Assembly (NCBI RefSeq): GCF_021290985.1
Contig: NZ_JAJOYU010000002.1
Location: forward strand, 186,001-250,000
DNA from: Rheinheimera soli
GTDB taxonomy: Bacteria > Pseudomonadota > Gammaproteobacteria > Enterobacterales > Alteromonadaceae
Length of the DNA: 64,000 bases
Direction of reading: 5' to 3'
Positions 1-7,189 of this stretch are shown here, in pieces. The notes beneath the pieces were generated by a model that ran no database searches, was not told the origin of the DNA, and worked only from the letters and a program-made list of their open reading frames with translations. Within the stretch, counting starts at the first letter, position 1. Each line of letters opens with the position of its first letter. Both the position numbers and the translations under genes were made by a program.

Positions 1-452
1 GTGACTTCTAAACGCCACATGGTGGAACGTGGGATCACCACATAATCACCGTCACGTAAGCTTAAATGGCCGTAGTCGCAATACAGTTCTGCCGCACCTT
101 CATGCACAAACAACAGCTCATCGCCGTCGGCATTGCGAACCAGATAATCCATCGACTCTGTTAAACGCCAGGTGCGCATTTTACAGTGCGCGTTGTGCAA
201 TAAAGTGGGCACCTGCCATGGCGACACGTTTTGATTACCGGCTATGTCGTTAAAGTTATACAAACGTGGTTTTAACGGCCCTTCCCAGTCACTCCAGCCC
301 GTTGGGGCATGGGTGTGATGGAAATGTGTCGCAGGGCCAAAAAAGCCACTGCGGCCCACTTCACGCTCATAAATGGCTCTGTCTGGGAAATCAGCATGAG
401 CCTGACGGGAAATTTCGCCTTCTTTTACCGGAAAAGACGCCCACTTACGCAT
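1..452 (-). CDS. hmgA: Homogentisate 1,2-dioxygenase, N-terminal part (runs off left edge)
   Basis: About 150 N-terminal residues are visible, beginning MRKWASFPVKEGE and containing GRSGFFGPATHFHH and PTGWSDWEGPLKPR. These are recognisable as the HmgA cupin branch found in marine gammaproteobacteria. The enzyme opens the homogentisate ring to maleylacetoacetate in tyrosine catabolism; the iron-binding residues lie in the missing C-terminal half. The ATG lies two bases past the hppD stop codon, so the gene is almost certainly co-transcribed and translationally coupled with hppD, which makes its substrate. The identification rests on the N-terminal domain and the neighbour. Confidence 0.85.
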   Translation of the reverse strand, partial: MRKWASFPVKEGEISRQAHADFPDRAIYEREVGRSGFFGPATHFHHTHAPTGWSDWEGPLKPRLYNFNDIAGNQNVSPWQVPTLLHNAHCKMRTWRLTESMDYLVRNADGDELLFVHEGAAELYCDYGHLSLRDGDYVVIPRSTMWRLEV

Positions 453-454
453 AG

Positions 455-1519
455 TTACAGTACTCCGCGACGGATTTGATCTTCTTCAATGGATTCAAAC
501 AGAGCTTTGAAGTTGCCTTCGCCAAAACCTTCATTGCCTTTACGCTGAATGATTTCAAAGAATACAGGGCCAATCACAGTTTTGGTAAAGATCTGCAATA
601 AAATACCGTCTTTCATCGGTGCACCGTCAATCAGCACACGCAGCTCTTTCAATTGGTCCAGATCTTCAGTATGGCCTTCAACACGGGCGTTTACTCGCTC
701 GTAGTAGGTATCAGGCGTTGGCATAAAGTCCATACCACGCTGACGCAGTGTACGCACAGTTTCATAAATATCCTCTGTGGTCATCGCAATGTGTTGAATG
801 CCTTCACCTTTATATTCGCGGATAAACTCTTCAATCTGAGATTTATCATCAGAAGACTCATTGATTGGAATACGGATTTTGCCACAAGGCGCAGTCATGG
901 CTTTAGAGACTAAGCCTGTCAGCTTGCCTTCAATATCAAAATAACGGATTTCGCGGAAGTTACCTATACGCTCATAAAAACCAGCCCACAGCGCCATATT
1001 GCCACGACGGACGTTGTGCGTCAGGTGATCGATGACGTCCAAACCAACCTGGTTTTTTGCCATTTCAGCTTGCCAGTTATCGTAGAATTTAAAATCAACG
1101 TCATAGACAGAATTCTGACCATAACGGTCAACAAAATACAGCAGGCTGCTACCAATGCCGTACACAGCCGGGATATTCAGCTCCATAGGGCCAACCTGAT
1201 TCTGATAGGCTTTAGCGCCATTAGCCACAGCATGTTGTAAGGCTTCAGCGGCATCTTTCACCCGGAAAGCCATAGCACAGACGCTCGGGCCATGTTCAGC
1301 GGCAAATTGCTCTGCCTGAGAATTTGGCTGACCGTTCACAATAAAATTCACATCACCCTGTTTGTATAACCAGGCTTCTTTAGAGCGGTGTTTCGCCACT
1401 TCAGTAAAACCTAAAGACTTAAACAGTTGCTTCAGATCAGCAATACCCTGCTCTGTAGCCGCAGTGTATTCAACAAATTCAAAACCATCGGTACCCAAAG
1501 GGTTAATAGGGTCAAACAT
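455..1519 (-). CDS. hppD: 4-hydroxyphenylpyruvate dioxygenase
   Basis: This Fe(II) enzyme converts 4-hydroxyphenylpyruvate to homogentisate. The start is the ATG of MFDPINPLGTDGF, which has a GGAG eight bases upstream and gives 354 residues, the usual family length. The open frame extends about 26 codons further upstream, but that part has no family similarity. The protein has two vicinal-oxygen-chelate domains. The expected facial triad is visible as His in DVIDHLTHNV, His in GIQHIAMTTEDI and Glu in FFEIIQRKGNEGFGEGNF. It is followed at once by hmgA. A TyrR-box-like site lies about 110 bases upstream. Confidence 0.95.
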   Translation of the reverse strand: MFDPINPLGTDGFEFVEYTAATEQGIADLKQLFKSLGFTEVAKHRSKEAWLYKQGDVNFIVNGQPNSQAEQFAAEHGPSVCAMAFRVKDAAEALQHAVANGAKAYQNQVGPMELNIPAVYGIGSSLLYFVDRYGQNSVYDVDFKFYDNWQAEMAKNQVGLDVIDHLTHNVRRGNMALWAGFYERIGNFREIRYFDIEGKLTGLVSKAMTAPCGKIRIPINESSDDKSQIEEFIREYKGEGIQHIAMTTEDIYETVRTLRQRGMDFMPTPDTYYERVNARVEGHTEDLDQLKELRVLIDGAPMKDGILLQIFTKTVIGPVFFEIIQRKGNEGFGEGNFKALFESIEEDQIRRGVL

Positions 1520-1629
1520 CAGAGTGTCTCCAGACATAAATAAGGCAAGTTTGTGCTTATCTTGCGCTTGCCGGAAAAAAAAGGAAGAGAGGCTCAACGG
1601 ATGGCAGAATTACGGAAAAAGGTCGATTT

Positions 1630-1647
1630 TGTACAGAATAACTGACA
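1630..1647 (-). promoter_or_regulatory. Possible TyrR/PhhR box upstream of hppD
   Basis: TGTACAGAATAACTGACA fits the TGT-N12-ACA frame of TyrR boxes and matches 9 of the 12 specified bases of TGTAAA-N6-TTTACA. It lies about 110 bases before the hppD start and beside the tyrR gene. It is the weakest of three such sites in this cluster. Confidence 0.4.
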
Positions 1648-1675
1648 AAAACGCCACTTTGGTTAAATAAGGAAC

Positions 1676-1704
1676 AAAAAGGCCCTAAAAGGAGCTTTAG
1701 GGCC
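1676..1704 (-). terminator. Rho-independent terminator of tyrR
   Basis: Read on the minus strand, GGCCCTAAA and TTTAGGGCC form a nine-base-pair stem with a six-base loop, followed by a run of five T. It lies 34 bases past the tyrR stop and separates tyrR from hppD-hmgA. Confidence 0.88.
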
Positions 1705-1737
1705 TATTATTTGTAGTTCAAATCACACAAAGCGTAC

Positions 1738-3300
1738 TTAAATTTTTACGCTCTTACGATTAATGCCATATTCGCGCAATTTATTCGCCACTGCTGTGTG
1801 ACTTAAACCCAGTTTTTTCGCCAATTGACGTGAACTTGGATAAGCAGGATAGAGTTTGCGTAATAAATCCGCTTCGAAATTTCGTACCGCTTCATCCAGC
1901 GTGCCATCGAAGTCTTTTTCCAGATAACCAAAGTCACTGGTGTAACTTGGCAGCTGCATATGCTCTTTATCCAGCTCATAGCCCTCGAGCAAAGTGACAG
2001 CGCGGTACAAGGCATTTTCCAGCTGACGTACATTGCCAGGCCAGGGGTAATGCTGCAGGAAATGCGCGCAGGAGTCTGTCATCTTGGGTGCTTTACGACC
2101 CAGGCGGGCAGCAAAACGGGCGATAAAAAACTCAGCTAAAGGCACCACATCCTGTTTACGCTCACGAAGTGGCGGCAGATTCAGAGTGAGTACGTTTAAA
2201 CGGTAAAACAAGTCTTCGCGGAATTTGCCTTCCTGCACCATGGCCGGTAAGTCTTTTTGTGTGGTGCAAATCACCCGCACGTCCACTTTCACTTCGTTTT
2301 CGTCACCAACACGGCGGAAACTGCCATCCTGTAAAAATCGAATGAGCTTGGTTTGCAGCTCACGCGACATCTCACCTACTTCATCAAGAAACACTGTGCC
2401 TTTGTTGGCCTGTTCAAAAATACCCTTTTTCGCTTCACTGGCCCCAGGAAAAGCATTAGGGCCATGGCCAAAAAGCTCTGACTCAGCGACTAAATCCGGC
2501 ATAGCAGCCACGTTTACCGCTAAAAAAGGTTTGCCTGTTCTGCTGCTCGCCGCATGGCAAGCGCGGGCCAGAACTTCTTTGCCTGTGCCGGTTTCACCCA
2601 TAATCAAAATAGGGGCGTCCAGCTGAGCCATTTTTTTTGCTTCACGCACCACTTTGCGCATTAAGTTGCTGTGGGCATGTAAGTTATTAAAGCTTTCCTG
2701 ATCACCTTTTTTAAACACCACCATCTGCTCGCCTAAACGGCTTTCAGATTTAAGGTTCAGTACAGCACCGGCCAGAATATCGTTGCCTGCATCACCCGGC
2801 ACCAACACAGGCAATAAGTCAGCGATAAAGCGTTTGTTCTGAATTTCTACCCTGCGGGTTTGCGCCAGCACATCATCACTTTCCAGCCAACGGCTTAAAT
2901 TAAAACCTTTGACCATGGCAGTCAGCGATTGACCTTCAATAGCGCTGCGCTCCATCGATAAAGCTTCAAGCGCGGCTTCGTTAATAATGGTGACATTGGC
3001 ACGGGTATCTATCGCAATAATGCCGTCAGGCAAGGTGCGTAACAAAGTGCTCAGCTCGTTGTGTTCACGTTCGGATGGCATAAAAGCAGTGGTTTTGACA
3101 TCGTCAACACCGGGAATACGGCGAATTTTCGCCATCAGTTCCTGAAACTTTTCAAACTCAACGGTAGGGAATGATACAAAAATCCGCCCAAGAGTCGGAT
3201 CCACTTCTATACCACGTAAATCCAACTGATAACTGACCAGGATATTTAACACTTCCTGGGTAATCCCCAGTCGGTCCTGGCAATGAATTTCTAACCTCAT
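1738..3300 (-). CDS. tyrR: TyrR/PhhR-type aromatic amino acid regulator
   Basis: The 520-residue protein has the TyrR layout: an N-terminal ACT domain (MRLEIHCQDRLGITQEVL, residues 1-70), a PAS domain (about 80-190), an AAA+ domain with Walker A GETGTGKE and a Walker B GTVFLDEVGEM, and a C-terminal helix-turn-helix (QLAKKLGLSHTAVANKLREY). The sigma-54-contacting GAFTGA loop is degenerate (NAFPGA), as in TyrR proteins that act with sigma-70. The start was set at MRLEI by homology and by a GAGGTGG upstream; six in-frame codons before it are discarded. Given its neighbours it most likely activates Phe/Tyr catabolism, as PhhR does in Pseudomonas. Confidence 0.93.
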   Translation of the reverse strand: MRLEIHCQDRLGITQEVLNILVSYQLDLRGIEVDPTLGRIFVSFPTVEFEKFQELMAKIRRIPGVDDVKTTAFMPSEREHNELSTLLRTLPDGIIAIDTRANVTIINEAALEALSMERSAIEGQSLTAMVKGFNLSRWLESDDVLAQTRRVEIQNKRFIADLLPVLVPGDAGNDILAGAVLNLKSESRLGEQMVVFKKGDQESFNNLHAHSNLMRKVVREAKKMAQLDAPILIMGETGTGKEVLARACHAASSRTGKPFLAVNVAAMPDLVAESELFGHGPNAFPGASEAKKGIFEQANKGTVFLDEVGEMSRELQTKLIRFLQDGSFRRVGDENEVKVDVRVICTTQKDLPAMVQEGKFREDLFYRLNVLTLNLPPLRERKQDVVPLAEFFIARFAARLGRKAPKMTDSCAHFLQHYPWPGNVRQLENALYRAVTLLEGYELDKEHMQLPSYTSDFGYLEKDFDGTLDEAVRNFEADLLRKLYPAYPSSRQLAKKLGLSHTAVANKLREYGINRKSVKI

Positions 3301-3373
3301 GATAAAAAACCACCTCAAGCTTGTGCTTAGATTTAATCATACGGTAAAGATGCTCGGGCAGACCAGTATTATT

Positions 3374-3391
3374 TGTAAAGAAATATGCACA
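3374..3391 (-). promoter_or_regulatory. Possible TyrR box upstream of tyrR
   Basis: TGTAAAGAAATATGCACA has a perfect TGTAAA left half and matches 10 of 12 consensus positions of the TyrR box. It lies 74-91 bases upstream of the tyrR start, a position suited to autoregulation. Confidence 0.5.
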
Positions 3392-3469
3392 ACCTCTTTG
3401 AACTATCTGCAAAGAATGGTGAGTCTCGACTAGCAGGGATCGAACCGTTTGGACGCTATGGTATGGATA

Positions 3470-3500
3470 AGACGGGATGGGACAAGCCCATCCCCTACAA
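3470..3500 (-). repeat. Dispersed hairpin repeat, copy 1
   Basis: On the minus strand this is TTGTA, then GGGGATGGG, loop CTTGT, CCCATCCC, then GTCT. A second 31-base copy at 47394-47424 has the same loop and flanks. All six differences are paired changes that keep the eight-base-pair stem. The element lies in the 3' flank of phhB. Confidence 0.8.
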
Positions 3501-3509
3501 CGGTAGATA

Positions 3510-3851
3510 TTAAGAAACTAACAAGGCATCAGTTTTAGCAGCACAAATAAAATCGTTTTTATGCAGGCCTTTAATCGAATGCGACCACCAGGTCACGGTC
3601 AGCTTGCCCCACTCCAGCAACAAGGCCGGATGGTGACCTTCATCTTCAGCCAGCTGTGCTACTTTCTGATGAAAAGCCCATGCCAGCTTAAAGTTTTTAA
3701 ATTTAAATTCACGTTCCAGCTGCAAAATGCCGTCACGGGCCACTGGGGTCCAATCCGGGATCTGGTGCATCAGTTGAGCTAATTCTTCAGCCGATACCTT
3801 GGGAGCATCAGCACGGCAGGCTTCACATTTCGCTTGTTTTAATTCAGACAT
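3510..3851 (-). CDS. phhB: Pterin-4a-carbinolamine dehydratase
   Basis: This 113-residue PCD/DCoH-type protein dehydrates 4a-hydroxytetrahydropterin so that the cofactor of phenylalanine hydroxylase can be recycled. Family hallmarks are visible: the motif [23 protein letters not shown] with the catalytic histidine pair, and the C-terminal [14 protein letters not shown]. It has an N-terminal extension with two cysteines (CEACRAD), as in other phhB products. It sits 27 bases downstream of phhA on the same strand, forming the usual phhAB pair. Confidence 0.95.
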   Translation of the reverse strand: MSELKQAKCEACRADAPKVSAEELAQLMHQIPDWTPVARDGILQLEREFKFKNFKLAWAFHQKVAQLAEDEGHHPALLLEWGKLTVTWWSHSIKGLHKNDFICAAKTDALLVS

Positions 3852-3878
3852 CAGTGTGTTCTCAGTTATCGGCAGAGC

Positions 3879-4679
3879 TTAGCTTGCCTTTTTTTCTTTA
3901 GGCGGAAATTTAGGTGCATGTAAACCCAGGGAGCGAGCCTGTTGGACCATCGCCATCAAATCCAGTTGGGATACATCAAATAAATCGTTAATCGAGTTAA
4001 TCATAAAATACACCGGCTGCATAATGTCGATACGGTAAGGCGTACGCAGCACATCTACCACATCAAACACTTTACGCTCCGGCACTTCAGAGCTGATAGC
4101 GTATAAAGTTTCGCCAGGTGAGGATAAAATACCGCCACCATAAATACGCAAACCATCTTTGCTGCTTAACAGGCCAAATTCGATGGTAAACCAATACAAA
4201 CGTGCCAGATATACCCGGTCTTCTTTGCTGGCCGCTAAGCCCAATTTGCCATAAGTATGGGTAAATTGGGCAAAAGCAGGATGAGTCAGCATGGCGCAAT
4301 GACCAAATATTTCATGAAACACATCGGGCTCTTGCAGGTAATCAAACTCTTCCCTGCTGCGGATAAAAGTAGCAACAGGAAATTCTTTGTTGGCTAACAG
4401 CTGAAAAAACCTGTCAAAACTAATGAGTGCTGGTACTTCAGTCACTTTCCAGCCAGTAGCAGGCTCTAATACTGCATTAATTTCGGCCAGCTGTGGAATA
4501 CGATCCAGTGGCAAATTCAGCTTCTTCAGTCCATCCAGGTATTCATCGCAGGCTTTGCCTTCAATACAGGACAGCTGACGCTGCATTAACTCAGACCAGA
4601 TTTGATTTTCTTCAGCCGACCAGTGAATAAAGCCATCTTCGTCCGACTGGTGCGATATGTATTTACTTGATTTGCTCAT
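3879..4679 (-). CDS. phhA: Phenylalanine 4-monooxygenase
   Basis: The product hydroxylates phenylalanine to tyrosine with Fe(II) and tetrahydropterin. The 266 residues match bacterial monomeric PAH (about 260-300). The iron ligands of the aromatic amino acid hydroxylase family are present: two histidines in DVFHEIFGHCAMLTHPAF and the glutamate in YWFTIEFGLL. Pterin-binding segments follow. The gene heads the phhA-phhB unit. Upstream are a good TyrR box (4804-4821) and a large palindrome (4769-4798), so control by the neighbouring TyrR/PhhR is likely. Confidence 0.96.
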   Translation of the reverse strand: MSKSSKYISHQSDEDGFIHWSAEENQIWSELMQRQLSCIEGKACDEYLDGLKKLNLPLDRIPQLAEINAVLEPATGWKVTEVPALISFDRFFQLLANKEFPVATFIRSREEFDYLQEPDVFHEIFGHCAMLTHPAFAQFTHTYGKLGLAASKEDRVYLARLYWFTIEFGLLSSKDGLRIYGGGILSSPGETLYAISSEVPERKVFDVVDVLRTPYRIDIMQPVYFMINSINDLFDVSQLDLMAMVQQARSLGLHAPKFPPKEKKAS

Positions 4680-4768
4680 AGAACCCTGTTGTTTCGATCT
4701 TATAGCGGTTTTATCAACCTTTTAGTTGCGGCCGATACTAGAGGATTGGACAACGACTGTTAACCCAT

Positions 4769-4798
4769 AGCAGAGTTGACGTTCACGTCAACTCTGCT
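4769..4798. promoter_or_regulatory. 30-base near-perfect palindrome between megL and phhA
   Basis: Arms AGCAGAGTTGACGT and ACGTCAACTCTGCT (14 base pairs) flank two bases. It lies between the megL stop and phhA, just downstream of a TyrR box. It could be the megL terminator hairpin, but no T run follows on the minus strand, so an operator or another structured element is equally possible. Confidence 0.5.
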
Positions 4799-4803
4799 GG
4801 TTT

Positions 4804-4821
4804 TGTAAAGCTATGGTTACA
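4804..4821 (-). promoter_or_regulatory. TyrR/PhhR box upstream of phhA
   Basis: TGTAAAGCTATGGTTACA matches 11 of 12 specified positions of TGTAAA-N6-TTTACA. It lies 125 bases upstream of the phhA start, suitable for activation of phhAB by the TyrR homologue encoded in the same cluster. Confidence 0.65.
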
Positions 4822-4830
4822 ACAAAGTGC

Positions 4831-6036
4831 TTAGCTTTGCTGACGTTTGCACATCAAGGCGAGCGCTTGCTGCAGATCAGCAATGATATCTTCGACATGC
4901 TCAAGTCCGACAGAAATACGAATGAGGCCATCACTGATACCAGCCATTTGGCGTTCTTCTGACGTATAAGGACTATGAGTCATTGAAGCCGGATGCTGAA
5001 TAAGCGACTCTGCATCACCAAGGCTGACCGCAAGGCTTAGTAACTGACACTGATTAATAAAATATCGGCCATCATCCAGGCTGCCGTTGAGCTCGAACGC
5101 CAACACTCCACCAGCGGCTTTCATTTGTTTGCCGATAAATTTGTAACCCGGATGCGATTTTAAGCCTGGGTAATAGACCTGGCCTATAGCAGGGTGTGAT
5201 TCCAGATACTCCGCAACTTTTTGTGCATTTTGACAATGCCGCTCCATTCGCACCGACAAGGTTTTTAAACCTCGGATAATCAGCCAGGCATCATGGGGGC
5301 TGATGGTTGCGCCCATATCTTTTAGGGTAGTCAGCTTAATTTGTGTAATACGTTCAGTGCTTCCGACGATAATGCCTGCCACCACATCGCCATGTCCGTT
5401 CAGGTACTTGGTGGCGCTGTGCAAAATCAGGTCTATGCCATAGTCCGCCGGCTTTTGCAGCAAAGGGGTCAGAAAGGTGTTATCGATCACCGAGATCAAT
5501 TGGTGCTGTGTAGCAAACTGGCCAATAAAATCTAAATCCAGCACGGTCAAAGTCGGGTTAATTGGCGTTTCCGCAAAAATCATTTTGGTGTTGGCTTTAA
5601 GGGCTTGTTTGATGGCGTTGTGGTCGGTCATATCCACGAAACTGACGTCTATGCCATAACGGGCAAACTGATGATTAAACAGCGCAAAACTGCAGCCATA
5701 AATGGCTTTGCTGGCAATCAGGTGATCACCTTGTTGTAAAAAAGCCATAGTGGCAGCGGCCACAGCGCCCATGCCAGTGGCTGTCGCAGCGGCATCTTCC
5801 ATGCCTTCCAGCGCTGCAACTTTCAGCTCCAGTTCTCTTGTGGTTGGATTACCTAAACGGGTGTAGATATAACCTTGCTCTTCACCGGCAAAACGGGCTG
5901 CGCCTTGTTCGGCACTGTCAAATACAAAAGTGGAGGTTTGGTACAAAGGAGTGGCTAAAGCGCCGTGTGGATTTAAACCGCTTTTTCCGGCATGTATACA
6001 TACCGTATCAGGATGACTGTACTGCTGTTTACTCAT
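4831..6036 (-). CDS. megL: Methionine gamma-lyase
   Basis: This PLP enzyme of the Cys/Met metabolism family (401 residues) splits methionine into methanethiol, ammonia and 2-oxobutyrate. The PLP lysine is in SATKYLNGHGD. The cysteine typical of methionine gamma-lyases is in KAIYGCSFALF. SLGDAESLIQHPASMTHS is highly conserved in this subfamily and separates it from cystathionine lyases fairly well, though overlapping specificity cannot be excluded. The start is the ATG of MSKQQYSHPDT, with AGGTG upstream; the frame is open for 39 more codons without similarity. It appears to be a single-gene unit between phhA and ycjF. Confidence 0.85.
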   Translation of the reverse strand: MSKQQYSHPDTVCIHAGKSGLNPHGALATPLYQTSTFVFDSAEQGAARFAGEEQGYIYTRLGNPTTRELELKVAALEGMEDAAATATGMGAVAAATMAFLQQGDHLIASKAIYGCSFALFNHQFARYGIDVSFVDMTDHNAIKQALKANTKMIFAETPINPTLTVLDLDFIGQFATQHQLISVIDNTFLTPLLQKPADYGIDLILHSATKYLNGHGDVVAGIIVGSTERITQIKLTTLKDMGATISPHDAWLIIRGLKTLSVRMERHCQNAQKVAEYLESHPAIGQVYYPGLKSHPGYKFIGKQMKAAGGVLAFELNGSLDDGRYFINQCQLLSLAVSLGDAESLIQHPASMTHSPYTSEERQMAGISDGLIRISVGLEHVEDIIADLQQALALMCKRQQS

Positions 6037-6120
6037 AAAAACACCTGTCATTGCTATTGTTTTATTTTTTATGAGTTTTTTATACCGAGCAGGCAGATCA
6101 GCGACAAGGCATATAGACAT

Positions 6121-6146
6121 CTGACGGTCTGAAGCAGCACCGTCAG
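6121..6146. terminator. Hairpin between ycjF and megL
   Basis: CTGACGGT and ACCGTCAG form a perfect eight-base-pair stem with a ten-base loop, 30 bases past the ycjF stop. TTTT follows on the plus strand but not on the minus strand. It may end the psp-ycj transcript, although the T run is on the other side. Confidence 0.4.
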
Positions 6147-6175
6147 TTTTCACAAAAACAAGGAGAGATGTAGCG

Positions 6176-7189
6176 TTAAGTTGACAAAGGAGCAGCTTTA
6201 CCCAGCAGACGCCGCACTAAGGCTTTGCTTAAATCCAGTAAACTTAGCTTCTGGCTTTGCGCCAATGGCAAAGGCCTTAACAACTGCTGTGCGGCTAAAC
6301 CTAAACGAGCAACCAACATACCTGCTATTAAGCCTTGCCCTGCACGCATCGACAATTTGCTGGTCAGTTCAGCTCCTATCAGATCAGAACCTAAATCCAG
6401 CGCCAGCTCGGAACTACCCGCCCATAATAAAGCGGCAAATAAATGTTTGATCAACAGCAGGCTACGCAATTGCCCTAATGAAGCACCGTAACTTTCTGCC
6501 ATCTGGCGCAATAATTTACTGGTGCGCCACAGCACCAGCAACATATCTGCCAAGGCAAAAGGACTGACAGCCACAGCCATAGCAGCGTCGGCAGAGGCCT
6601 GATGTATTTGTTGTCGCACACGGGCATCGGCTTTACTCAGCACCTTTAATTCAAACAAATCCAGCAGTTCCTGATCGCTGTGTTCTGTTTGTTTTTGTGC
6701 TTTCCAGTCAGCCACATCCTGTTGTGTAGATTCAGGCAAAACGGCGGCGATATCCAGACAGAGCTGCTCGGCTTCACCGTATTGAATACTGGCATGAATA
6801 CGCTGATGCGCTTGTTGCCACTTTCTGGTTTTTGCTAAACGCCGCCATAAACGCCATTCACGCAGCAGCAGCAGGCTGCCTAAGGTTAATAAAGCGACAC
6901 AAAATAAGGCTTCCAGCACAGTACTGATACCTGGTGCTGTAAAAGCCTGCTGGATAGTAGTCACGGCGCTGTATAAAGCCACCGTCACTAATAGCACAAC
7001 ACTGCTGATGCCAGCCCATAGCAATGCAGACACAGGCTTGCGTTTTGGTGGTTCTGGTTCGACTTGTGGCTCGAGCACAAAATCCGTCTGTTCAAACTGC
7101 TGTGCTTTGGTCATAGGCAGTTCTGAAACCATATCTGAACCAATAAAATCGGCCTCTTTAAAGCTTTTCGCTTGTTTTAAATCGCTCAT
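6176..7189 (-). CDS. ycjF: YcjF family inner membrane protein (DUF697)
   Basis: The 337-residue membrane protein of the YcjF/TIGR01620 type is a recurrent partner of YcjX and of the phage-shock operon. A charged, proline-rich N-terminus (residues 1-55) precedes two hydrophobic segments (about 58-80 and 90-110). A cytoplasmic stretch follows, then a C-terminal hydrophobic DUF697 region (about 200-320). The start codon overlaps the ycjX stop by four bases, so the two are translationally coupled. It probably belongs to the PspF regulon in the inner-membrane stress response; the molecular role is not established. Confidence 0.9.
   Translation of the reverse strand: MSDLKQAKSFKEADFIGSDMVSELPMTKAQQFEQTDFVLEPQVEPEPPKRKPVSALLWAGISSVVLLVTVALYSAVTTIQQAFTAPGISTVLEALFCVALLTLGSLLLLREWRLWRRLAKTRKWQQAHQRIHASIQYGEAEQLCLDIAAVLPESTQQDVADWKAQKQTEHSDQELLDLFELKVLSKADARVRQQIHQASADAAMAVAVSPFALADMLLVLWRTSKLLRQMAESYGASLGQLRSLLLIKHLFAALLWAGSSELALDLGSDLIGAELTSKLSMRAGQGLIAGMLVARLGLAAQQLLRPLPLAQSQKLSLLDLSKALVRRLLGKAAPLST

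Noticed and set aside
2225-2626. Plus-strand 133-residue open frame inside tyrR
   Set aside because: It lies fully inside the conserved AAA+ domain of tyrR in antisense, with serine-rich low-information content and no start signal.
3400-3500. Possible tRNA gene on the minus strand
   Set aside because: A T-loop-like GGTTCGATCCC and an ACCA are present, but the T stem does not pair and there is no D-arm or anticodon arm. Retained only as a weak remnant.
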